Shown: in pieces, positions 7,201-12,870 of the stretch
Layout: every line of letters begins with the position of its first letter
How positions within the stretch are numbered: position 1 is the stretch's first letter
NCBI GenBank assembly: GCA_964548055.1
Contig: CAZJPS010000014.1
Span: 1 to 22,430, forward strand
Reading direction: 5' to 3'
Length of the DNA: 22,430 bases
From: CAZJPS01 sp964548055
GTDB lineage: Bacteria > Patescibacteriota > Gracilibacteria > Peribacterales > Peribacteraceae
Notes under the pieces: generated by a model
The model's database searches: none
Seen by the model: only the letters and a program-made list of their open reading frames with translations
What the model was told of the DNA's origin: nothing
Made by a program: the position numbers and the translations under genes

Positions 7201-7689
7201 AAGCATATAACTCAGTTCATCTTCAAAGGCCTGTGCATCCTGCGCCGTATCAAAATAGCTCTCCTTTTCCCCCCAGTACCTCCAGCATCCTGCCAAACGA
7301 CGGACCACCTGCTTCACACTGCGTTCTGGCCCCGTCTCCACCTTTCCATTTTCGTCTTTCATCACATTCCCCTTCTCATCGTATTGGGGCACTCCCGCTT
7401 TACGGAAATACTTACTTACAACAATATCTGTTGCAACCTGACTCCAGTCAGCTGGAATTTCGGCACCCTGCATTTCAAACACAATCGATCCATCCGTATT
7501 CTTAATGCGGCTCACTCGCTTTTCATACGTCACTTCCTCTAGTGGATCGCTCCCCGGCGTTGTGAAGATGCGATCAATAGAAAGGCCTTTTTTCTTTTTT
7601 CTTTTACCCTCTATCTCATCCAAAGAATCAATACGAGGAATTGCTTTCTCAGAAGAAGACGCAGTTGATAGTGAAGAATGAGGATTCAT
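4252..7689 (-). CDS. nrdJ: Adenosylcobalamin-dependent (class II) ribonucleotide reductase
   Basis: The 1145-residue product reduces ribonucleotides to deoxyribonucleotides using a B12-derived radical. Visible signatures are HACFIQSV (redox Cys218), GSGTGTNFS (about 247-255) and NPCSEYMFLDNTACNL (431-450). In the last, Cys437 and Cys448 have the 11-residue spacing of the thiyl-radical and redox-partner cysteines of the family. APTGTIGLLMD lies further on. The C-terminus is a cysteine cluster (CGACG, CEVCLDCGG, GCS), the zinc-type tail of the long NrdJ class. The frame stays open upstream to a TTG at 7905, but that extension is unlike NrdJ N-termini. The ATG at 7689, giving MNPHSSL and then the basic KRKKKKGLSIDRIF, is preferred. 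There is no Shine-Dalgarno sequence; the leader is a pyrimidine tract. No nrdA/nrdB/nrdD partner is in the window. Confidence 0.95.
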   Translation of the reverse strand: MNPHSSLSTASSSEKAIPRIDSLDEIEGKRKKKKGLSIDRIFTTPGSDPLEEVTYEKRVSRIKNTDGSIVFEMQGAEIPADWSQVATDIVVSKYFRKAGVPQYDEKGNVMKDENGKVETGPERSVKQVVRRLAGCWRYWGEKESYFDTAQDAQAFEDELSYMLVHQMVAPNSPQWFNTGLHSAYGITGPAQGHYYCDPHTGEVKRSEDAYTHPQPHACFIQSVADDMVNEGGIMDLWVREARLFKFGSGTGTNFSHLRGNGEPLSGGGKSSGLMSFLKIGDRAAGAIKSGGTTRRAAKMVCLDLDHPDIEEFISWKVNEEKKVAALAAAGYDTDFNGEAYLTVSGQNSNNSVRIPHDFFEAVEKDGDWNLYWRTELRKAEKEGRKPEPSKILKARSLWDKIGYAAWACADPGLQYDTTINDWHTCPADGRINASNPCSEYMFLDNTACNLASINLLKFYDVERAAIDIKKYKHAVRLWTIVLEISVLMAQFPSKEIAELSYKFRTLGLGYANSGAMLMRMGIPYDSPRGRAICGALTAILTGDSYSASAEMADVLGPFPGYERNREHMLRVMRNHRRAAYCAPAKEYEGLHVTPVGIDQQECPPDLLRAAKESWDTALAMGEKHGYRNAQTTVIAPTGTIGLLMDCDTTGVEPDFALVKFKKLAGGGYMKIANQSVAPALKTLRYSESEIQDIMQYVMGTLSLEGAPHINRVSLKSKGFNDEDIAKVEKTLPQVFEISFAFNRWAMGDETMKRLGFTEEQMNDPSFNLLRALGFTKEQIEEANVHICGRMTVEGAPFLKAEHLPVFDCANKCGKLGKRFIRAEGHIRMMAAVQPFISGAISKTINLPNEATIEDIKNAYFLSWKLALKANALYRDGSKLSQALSNKSDAKDSKKDEAKVEKVIVEKIVMKEAARRRKLPDERMSITHKFSVAGHEGYIHVGMYEDGSPGEIFIKMSKEGSTLSGVMDTLALSLSMNLQYGVPLDVLCEKLAHTRFEPMGMTTNREIPMVKSMMDYLGRWMALKFLSKDKAKQLHNAELVDKAYESGTKSREAFAMRLAVIDEGADAMELDYPTVTDEKTPLRSSVYVEQLSADTAKEAAGSVSKSAQAKMQGFTGSVCGACGSLKMKRNGSCEVCLDCGGTSGCS

Positions 7690-7923
7690 AAGACAACAAG
7701 AGAAAGAGATGAGAGAAGGAAACGAATGCTGGCAGCTTTGAACCGTGAAGGTGGCCCAAAAACTGATGCTCTTAATGGAATGCGGCCGTTCTTTTGTGCA
7801 AAGAACGTCTAGAACCGCTTCAGCATACGGAGAGGTAAGGAACACAGCATTTTGTGGTCTTTCTGGACCGACAACACTACATGTTGAATCAAGCACCTCA
7901 CTCAACGCAATGGAATTGTACCA
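7690..7923 (-). promoter_or_regulatory. nrdJ promoter (extended -10) and leader of about 220 nt
   Basis: TGGTACAAT on the minus strand (7923-7915) is a strong extended -10, with a start expected near G7908. No convincing -35 is visible. The leader contains a perfect 7-bp hairpin with a 5-nt loop at 7788-7806 (GTTCTTT/AAAGAAC) and ends in a C/T-rich tract before the ATG. I looked for a cobalamin riboswitch, which would suit a B12 enzyme, and for an NrdR box pair, and could not identify either. Confidence 0.5.
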
Positions 7924-8228
7924 AAAATATAGGGTGTAAGGAGAGGGAATGAAGGGTGACTCTCCATAGGGAAATATTCAAATTTTCAGCTATTTTTTCA
8001 TACATAAAAAACATACATCAGGAACTATTCCAAACACTTCACACAAGTGAAAGTGGGACAAGGAGAGTTGTCACTCATTCCTGTGAAAGTTTCTGAAGCT
8101 CAACGAATGAGTGGGAAACCAAAAGAATCAATGAAGCTATCGTATAGACTATTCTTATGAATGAGCCAATGAGGCTACTTCTCCAATTAGGTACATTTCT
8201 TTAATTCACTCACATTCCCTATTCCTTC
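7924..8228. other. Gene-free divergent region with competing inverted repeats
   Basis: There is no gene between the nrdJ and oxidoreductase promoters. CACTCATTC (8072-8080) is perfectly inverted at 8105-8113. GGAGAGT (8062-8068) pairs with ACTCTCC (7959-7965). TCATTC (8075-8080) can also pair with GAATGA at 7947-7952, and GAATGAG recurs at 8159-8165. CACTT/AAGTG form a small hairpin near 8035-8049. The pairings exclude each other in part. An unannotated RNA or an operator array is possible but unproven. Confidence 0.4.
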
Positions 8229-8237
8229 TGCTACACT
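8229..8237 (+). promoter_or_regulatory. Extended -10 promoter of the oxidoreductase gene, leaderless geometry
   Basis: TGCTACACT is an extended -10 (TG-n-TACACT). Seven bases separate it from the ATG at 8245, so the expected transcription start is the start codon itself. No -35 at normal spacing is convincing. Confidence 0.6.
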
Positions 8238-8244
8238 CCTCACT

Positions 8245-8925
8245 ATGAAGATTTCTGTATTTGTGGCAGGTACAAACGAAAAAAGTAATGCGGATTTCCT
8301 TGCAGATGCATTTATCACCGGAATCAAAGAAGTACAGGATACAGAAATAACCAAGGTGAGATTGAAAGATGTGGATCTTGAACATTTTGATATGAAATTT
8401 TACAAAGAAAACACAGAACAAGAGAAAGACTTCAACAAGATGAAAGAACTCATTCTTTCTTCTGATGGATGTGTTTTTGCTAGTCCAATCTGGAATTTTA
8501 GCGTACCTGCGCACCTTAAAAATTTTATTGATCGTATAGGAAGTTTTGGACTGGATACCGCCACAAGATCCTTAGGCACGCTGAATGGCAAACCATTCTA
8601 TTTACTCTATACGGGTGGCTCCCCTACTGCAGTCTGGATAGGACTCCAAAAGAAGACGGTAAGCCATATACCCACATCTCTTCGATATTTTGGAGCATCC
8701 GTCGTTGGATCACACTACGAAGAACGATGTACCAAAGGAAAGGGGGTGTTTGATCTTGTGCTCGATCAAAGGCCAGGCAGCATGGAGATAGTGCGGTCAA
8801 AAGGCAAAAACTTTGCAAAAGTAGTACAGCATTTTACTAAAACAGGGCGCTTGCCTTTTGCACAGCGATGCATGTTGCTTGCCTTCAAGTTAATGCAAAA
8901 AACAAAAAAGAGATTGGGAATCTAA
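8245..8925 (+). CDS. Flavodoxin-like NAD(P)H-dependent oxidoreductase
   Basis: The 226-residue product has the flavodoxin-fold layout. It opens with MKISVFVAGTNEKSNADFLADAF, where the loop after strand 1 binds the FMN phosphate. SSDGCVFASPIWNFSVPAHLKNFIDRI (about 72-98) is the diagnostic P-x-W/Y-N-x-S-x-P-x-x-L-K-x-x-I-D motif of the FMN_red/flavodoxin_2 group. YLLYTGGSPT follows. Such enzymes use FMN to reduce quinones, nitro or azo compounds, or flavins with NAD(P)H; the substrate cannot be read from sequence. It converges on ribD with a 4-nt overlap of stop codons, a suggestive pairing of a flavin user with a flavin-synthesis gene. The C-terminal 40 residues are basic and family-variable. 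Confidence 0.85.
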   Translation: MKISVFVAGTNEKSNADFLADAFITGIKEVQDTEITKVRLKDVDLEHFDMKFYKENTEQEKDFNKMKELILSSDGCVFASPIWNFSVPAHLKNFIDRIGSFGLDTATRSLGTLNGKPFYLLYTGGSPTAVWIGLQKKTVSHIPTSLRYFGASVVGSHYEERCTKGKGVFDLVLDQRPGSMEIVRSKGKNFAKVVQHFTKTGRLPFAQRCMLLAFKLMQKTKKRLGI

Positions 8926-9983
8926 GCCCCCATCAACCTCACTTCTTCATCCATGTAGCCCTCTTTGGCAAAAAGCTCCCATGTTTTTTGACCACCTTCT
9001 ACCAAAATACTTGTGATCCCATGGTAGGCATCTTGAGGATTTTGAAGAACATCCCATAGCTCACGCCAGAGGAACATTCCATTTTTTACGTTCACAACTT
9101 TAAGAACGCATCCTCTATCCTCTAATATTTTTGCCTTATCCTGATGCGTCTGGAGACTTTCAGGAGTGATAATTACAATTGTACGACAAGAATCTTCATC
9201 ATTCACAACGGTTGCAAGAGGACTTATTCGAAAATGTGGATCCAAAATAATCCGAAAAGGCTGATTATGATCAATAAATGTATTCAATTTTTTTTCATCT
9301 TCCATTAGGGCTAACTGAAAATTAGTATCATTTTTTTGAACAAATCTAGTGTTCAATTTTGGATTATCAGACTCCACTGTTCCAATCCCGACAAGTATTC
9401 CATCTGAAGTTGCTCGCAGATTCATATGTGACCACCTATTCTGATCATGGGATGTAATTTTGAGAGGTGATTTATCAGCATTTGATATCTTTCCATCCCT
9501 AGTAGTAGCCATTTTTATAGTTACCCATGGACGGTTTTTTGCACGTACAGAGATGAAGCCTCTATTCGCTCTTTCACATTCAGTTTTCAAAAAAGGGCCT
9601 TTCACTTCTACTCCCCGGCTTTTTAGAATATCAATGCCACAACCGGATACTCTTGCATCTGGATCGAACATTCCAAAAACTACGTTTTTTATTCCTCTTT
9701 CCAAAATTATATCTGTACATGGTGGAGTTTTACCAAAATGGCAACAAGGTTCTAAATTAATATATAGCACATCTGTATGCTTAATTTCATGAACAAAATT
9801 TTGTATCAAAGACCTTTCTGCATGTGCCTTTCCAAATCCTGCATGAAAACCCTCTGCAATGATTCTGCCTTCTCGTACTAGCACAGACCCCACGAAAGCC
9901 CCATTACCCACCCTTCCTCTGCCTAACGCTGCAAGTTGTAAGCAGCGGCGCATGCAATCTGGGAGTAAGACAATATTTTTCAT
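8922..9983 (-). CDS. ribD: Bifunctional riboflavin biosynthesis deaminase/reductase RibD, short C-terminus
   Basis: In riboflavin synthesis RibD deaminates diaminohydroxyphosphoribosylamino-pyrimidine and reduces the ribosyl side chain. The N-terminal deaminase domain has HAE (His54, Glu56) and PCCHFGKTPPC (Cys80 and Cys89), the standard zinc ligands and proton shuttle. The reductase domain begins near residue 150 (RPWVTIKMATTRDGKIS), includes LRATSDGILVGIGTVESDNP, and reaches the EGG motif near 330. The protein stops at DEEVRLMGA, about 40-50 residues earlier than E. coli RibD after the equivalent VDEL position. The last strands of the reductase fold are therefore missing or replaced. The start lies 3 nt after the regulator's stop, with AAGGA 10 nt upstream, one of the few SD-like sites here. 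No other rib gene is in the window. Confidence 0.9.
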   Translation of the reverse strand: MKNIVLLPDCMRRCLQLAALGRGRVGNGAFVGSVLVREGRIIAEGFHAGFGKAHAERSLIQNFVHEIKHTDVLYINLEPCCHFGKTPPCTDIILERGIKNVVFGMFDPDARVSGCGIDILKSRGVEVKGPFLKTECERANRGFISVRAKNRPWVTIKMATTRDGKISNADKSPLKITSHDQNRWSHMNLRATSDGILVGIGTVESDNPKLNTRFVQKNDTNFQLALMEDEKKLNTFIDHNQPFRIILDPHFRISPLATVVNDEDSCRTIVIITPESLQTHQDKAKILEDRGCVLKVVNVKNGMFLWRELWDVLQNPQDAYHGITSILVEGGQKTWELFAKEGYMDEEVRLMGA

Positions 9984-9986
9984 ATA

Positions 9987-10415
9987 TTAGTCTTCCTTCT
10001 TTGTTAAATACTTTTGTAGAGGAGAAGTAATTGGTGCTTTCTTCTCAAGCTCTCTGCTCAGCGCCTGAGAAGGTTCAGTCCCCTGAACCGGCAGCATTAA
10101 CCTGTGATGGCGGTGTGCCTTCAAAAGCCTTCTGTAGCCACCAGTTCCGTTCTCAATAAATTTTGCCACTCTCGTCACTGTTGTTGTGCTTGCACCCGTG
10201 TTTTTAGAAACTACTCTGTAGCTCAGTCCTTTTGCAAGTTGCTTTGCCACCTCTAAACGTTCTCCCCATGATTGCAATTCACTCAATGTTCCTATGTCTC
10301 TGAGTAGATCGGCAACCTCTTCTTCTGTTTTACAAGAGAGCATAGCGCTGCAGAGTGAACGGAACCAAGGCTCCTTGCGGTAGCTATCCTCTGTAAAACG
10401 TTTGCGAGTGGGCAT
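9987..10415 (-). CDS. YerC/YecD-type TrpR-related DNA-binding protein
   Basis: The 142-residue protein has the TrpR-like helical domain of the YerC family. WFRSLCSAMLSCKTEEEVADLLRDIGTLSELQSWGERLEVAKQLAKGLSYRVVSKNTGASTTTVTRVAKFI covers about residues 17-87 with interior helices, and the helix-turn-helix is SYRVVSKNTGASTTTVTRV. GTGGYRRLL follows, as in family members. A basic, disordered tail of about 45 residues is extra compared with the usual length near 100. It is the first gene of an operon with ribD, 3 nt apart, so it may control ribD or itself; the ligand is unknown. An inverted repeat overlaps its promoter. Translation starts directly after the -10. Confidence 0.85.
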   Translation of the reverse strand: MPTRKRFTEDSYRKEPWFRSLCSAMLSCKTEEEVADLLRDIGTLSELQSWGERLEVAKQLAKGLSYRVVSKNTGASTTTVTRVAKFIENGTGGYRRLLKAHRHHRLMLPVQGTEPSQALSRELEKKAPITSPLQKYLTKKED

Positions 10416-10423
10416 AGAAAAGC

Positions 10424-10455
10424 ACTGTATCAGTGTGTGAACTCAGTGTCACACA
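10424..10455 (-). promoter_or_regulatory. Promoter and inverted-repeat operator of the yerC-like/ribD operon
   Basis: On the minus strand GTGACA (10452-10447) is a 5/6 -35. After a 17-nt spacer comes TGATACAGT (10432-10424), an extended -10. Eight bases then lead to the ATG at 10415, so the mRNA should be leaderless or nearly so. TGTGTGA (10434-10440) and TCACACA (10449-10455) form a perfect 7-bp inverted repeat with an 8-nt spacer that covers the -35 and spacer. This is a good position for repression, possibly by the TrpR-like product itself (inference). Confidence 0.65.
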
Positions 10456-10743
10456 AAAGCCATACATTCCAGAAGTGAAAGCAAAATACCAAACAAATAT
10501 CTCAAGCAAAAACGATATTTATTGCCGCCGTAAAATATGAACAAATAATTTATTCAAATTAAGTGCTCATTCCTCACGGTATTGGCACACCTTTAGACAC
10601 TTCACTATGCACCGTACTTAATAGTACAAGGAGCAGAGTGACATGTTGTATCACATAATAACAATTGCTTCGTTTATAGCTCTGCATTTCTTAATCACTT
10701 CTTAAAGTTGTTGAATACAATAGGAATTATCTTATACGCACCT
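10456..10743. other. Gene-free divergent region between the yerC-like gene and htrA
   Basis: AT-rich, with no credible ORF. GTACTTAATAGTAC (10614-10627) is a 5-bp inverted repeat whose half-sites GTACT/AGTAC equal the outer half-sites of the E. coli trp operator, though with closer spacing. TTGGCA (10582-10587) could be a -35. No clear htrA -10 was found; TTATAC (10732-10737) six bases before the htrA ATG is a poor candidate. Otherwise I see nothing. Confidence 0.35.
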
Positions 10744-11985
10744 ATGGCAACCCTCTCACATCACTCTTGGCGCATTGCCGCCTTCTCCGCTATTACATCT
10801 GCCACAATCACTGTGGGCCTTATGGTAGTACTACTGCCACATATAAAAGGAAATACTTCAGCATATGCTGTTGCTTCTTCCTCTACGTCATCCAATAGCT
10901 CATTTGGCATGTATCCAACAAATGAAGACCCTAATGACTCTCCTATCGTACAAACTGTACGCGTGAGCGAGCCTGCTGTTGTAAGTATTACCATCACAAA
11001 AGATGTGCCAGTTATACAACGTAACTTCCGCTCGGACAGTTTTGGGGAACAGTTTTTTGATGACCCTTTCTACTTCAGCTTTCCACGCTATTCAACCGAC
11101 GGACGTACAGAGAAAAGGGAGGTAGGAGGAGGAACAGCCTTCTTTGTAAGTACAGACGGATTGCTCCTTACAAACAAGCATGTGGTGGAAGATGAAAAAG
11201 CGGATTACACCGTATTCCTTAACGATGGCAGAAAATTGAAAGCAACCGTTGTTGCACGGGATCCCATAAGCGATATTGCGCTCTTAAAAGTAGATGGAGG
11301 CCCTTTTACTGCCTTATCCCTATCAAAAAGCAGTGAACCTGTGTTGGGCCAAACAGTCGTTGCAATTGGAAATGCATTAGGGGAATTCCGAAATACCGTG
11401 AGTGTTGGAGTCATTTCGGGGTTGCGTAGATCTATAGTGGCAGGTGGGCTTTTAAGTGGGGAGACCGAACAATTGAGCAGCATTATTCAAACTGATGCAG
11501 CCATTAACCAGGGAAATTCGGGTGGACCGCTTGTGAACCTGCATGGTGAAGTTATTGGCATGAATACGGCAGTTGCAGGTGGCGCACAAAATATCGCTTT
11601 CGCCATACCTGCTGTTTCTCTACAGAGAGCACTCGATAGTTACAAAAAATACGGGCGCATTGTACAGCCGTACATTGGCATTCGGTACATGCCAATCACT
11701 CAGGAAATACAAGAAGAAAAAAAATTACAATACAGTTATGGAATGCTCATTGTAAAAGGCGATGGCGATTCTGAGCCAGCTATCCTTCCCGGATCTCCTG
11801 CCGATAAAGCTGATTTAAAAGAAGGTGACATTATTGTAAGCATTGATGGCCAAAAATTGACTACAGAGATGCCACTTGGCTCCATTATTGAGCGTCGGCA
11901 CGTAGGCGATGTAGTGCATTTGCATATTGTGCGAGGGAATCAGGAAAAGGATGTGACAATTACATTGGAAGAACGAAAAGAATAA
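10744..11985 (+). CDS. htrA: Membrane-anchored HtrA/DegP-type serine protease with PDZ domain
   Basis: The 413-residue product is an envelope quality-control protease. Residues 9-33 are a single hydrophobic anchor. A Ser/Asn-rich linker runs to about 65. A trypsin-like domain spans about 68-295 with catalytic His146 (TNKHVV), Asp177 (SDIALL) and Ser259 (GNSGGPL). The PDZ domain covers about 308-408 (YIGIRYMPI, PGSPADKADLKEGDIIVSIDG). Only one PDZ domain is present, as in many Gram-positive HtrA and DegS-like forms. A frame extension to a TTG at 10708 is possible, but the ATG at 10744 gives a normal anchor. No Shine-Dalgarno sequence is present. A hairpin terminator follows. Confidence 0.95.
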   Translation: MATLSHHSWRIAAFSAITSATITVGLMVVLLPHIKGNTSAYAVASSSTSSNSSFGMYPTNEDPNDSPIVQTVRVSEPAVVSITITKDVPVIQRNFRSDSFGEQFFDDPFYFSFPRYSTDGRTEKREVGGGTAFFVSTDGLLLTNKHVVEDEKADYTVFLNDGRKLKATVVARDPISDIALLKVDGGPFTALSLSKSSEPVLGQTVVAIGNALGEFRNTVSVGVISGLRRSIVAGGLLSGETEQLSSIIQTDAAINQGNSGGPLVNLHGEVIGMNTAVAGGAQNIAFAIPAVSLQRALDSYKKYGRIVQPYIGIRYMPITQEIQEEKKLQYSYGMLIVKGDGDSEPAILPGSPADKADLKEGDIIVSIDGQKLTTEMPLGSIIERRHVGDVVHLHIVRGNQEKDVTITLEERKE

Positions 11986-12006
11986 TCGACATCATACGCA
12001 ATAGAG

Positions 12007-12059
12007 AAGCCATCTGACCTTCATGCGTAATAGTTACCAACGAAGGAAAGATGGCTTTT
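12007..12059 (+). terminator. Hairpin terminator after htrA
   Basis: AAGCCATCT (12007-12015) pairs perfectly with AGATGGCTT (12049-12057), and CCTTC (12018-12022) with GAAGG (12042-12046). Together they form 14 bp with one 2x2 internal loop. A short TTTT follows. It lies 22 nt after the htrA stop. The T-run is short, so termination may be partial. Confidence 0.6.
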
Positions 12060-12134
12060 GTGAAGAGAGTACAACTTCTCGTCATGGGTAGTATTGTTCT
12101 ATTTGCTCTTCCTTATACTCAAAGCCATATTTGA
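12051..12134 (+). CDS. Possible 27-aa hydrophobic small protein
   Basis: An ATG inside the 3' arm of the htrA terminator opens a frame beginning MAFVKRVQLLVMGSIVLFAL and ending PYTQSHI. The two basic residues before a hydrophobic stretch resemble a small membrane protein or signal peptide. GAAGGAA lies just upstream and would be an unusually good ribosome binding site for this window. The length is short enough to be chance, and I have no homology evidence. Confidence 0.25.
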   Translation: MAFVKRVQLLVMGSIVLFALPYTQSHI

Positions 12135-12177
12135 TGTGCTGCTATAAACAAAAGATAAAATCTAAAAGTTATATCCC

Positions 12178-12858
12178 CTACGTGTACGAAATAGGAGTTG
12201 CACGCGTCACGTGTATGCCGCAAGCACGCAATTGAGCGTACAAAGTTTGTCCTTCCGTATCATCGTACGCATGATCTGCTCCGCAAATATGCAAAATGCG
12301 ATTGTGAGAAGTAAGTAAGGAAGTAAGAATTTTCGCTGTTACTGCGTCTCGCTTGCCCTCATGCAAATACTTTCTTTTCTCTGCCGTAAGTTGCTCTGTT
12401 TCCCGCAAAATATTTTTTTTAGTATAAAGAGCTTCTCGTTGACGGAATGTCGTATCTATCATCTCTGAAAATGCATCAAAACATGAATATTCATCCACCA
12501 GAGTATGAAGTAGCAAAGAATAGTGAATACGCATTATTTGGTCTCGTTCTTCAGATGTTAAAAAAGGATCTGATAAATAAAAGGGAAGAGATTGCTTTTT
12601 TGAGTACTGTTCCGCAACAAGATAATCACAAAGATATGCTTGGATCAGCTTCGCACCAAAGTCTTGTTTGTCTTTGTCATACTGAGCCTTTTTCAAGCAA
12701 GTGGATAGAAAACGACGGACCTCAGATACACGATCAGAGAGATGTGCCGCACAATACTCAATAGAAATACAATCAGGATCATGCTTATTTATAGCATTTG
12801 TAATCCTTTGCGAATGATGATGAAAATGACTGGTTGCAAGCAGATGAACAGATCTCAT
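12178..12858 (-). CDS. TraB/TIKI-superfamily-like protein, 226 aa
   Basis: The N-terminus RSVHLLATSHFHHHSQRI has the strand-loop-GTxH-like opening of the TraB/PrgY/GumN group. DPDCISIEYCAAHLSDR matches the following PD-x-V-x-x-E...R element, and the C-terminal RILHICGADHAYD matches the conserved GxxH. The residue before TSH is Ala rather than the usual Gly. Members are putative metal-dependent peptidases or signalling proteins; function here is unknown. There is no signal peptide. The start used is the ATG (MRSVHLL) 12 nt after the fusA stop; a TTG at 12867 is less likely. It is probably the last gene of the fusA transcript. Confidence 0.5.
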   Translation of the reverse strand: MRSVHLLATSHFHHHSQRITNAINKHDPDCISIEYCAAHLSDRVSEVRRFLSTCLKKAQYDKDKQDFGAKLIQAYLCDYLVAEQYSKKQSLPFYLSDPFLTSEERDQIMRIHYSLLLHTLVDEYSCFDAFSEMIDTTFRQREALYTKKNILRETEQLTAEKRKYLHEGKRDAVTAKILTSLLTSHNRILHICGADHAYDDTEGQTLYAQLRACGIHVTRATPISYT

Positions 12859-12870
12859 ACTATGCAAAAA

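Noticed and set aside
7690..7940. Cobalamin riboswitch or NrdR boxes before nrdJ
   Set aside because: The conserved B12-box core and a pair of NrdR-type 16-mers could not be found by eye. The ACACCCTATATTTTTG stretch only superficially resembles an NrdR box.
10708..10743. TTG-initiated N-terminal extension of HtrA
   Set aside because: It adds 12 residues before a normal ATG start and membrane anchor, without supporting signals.
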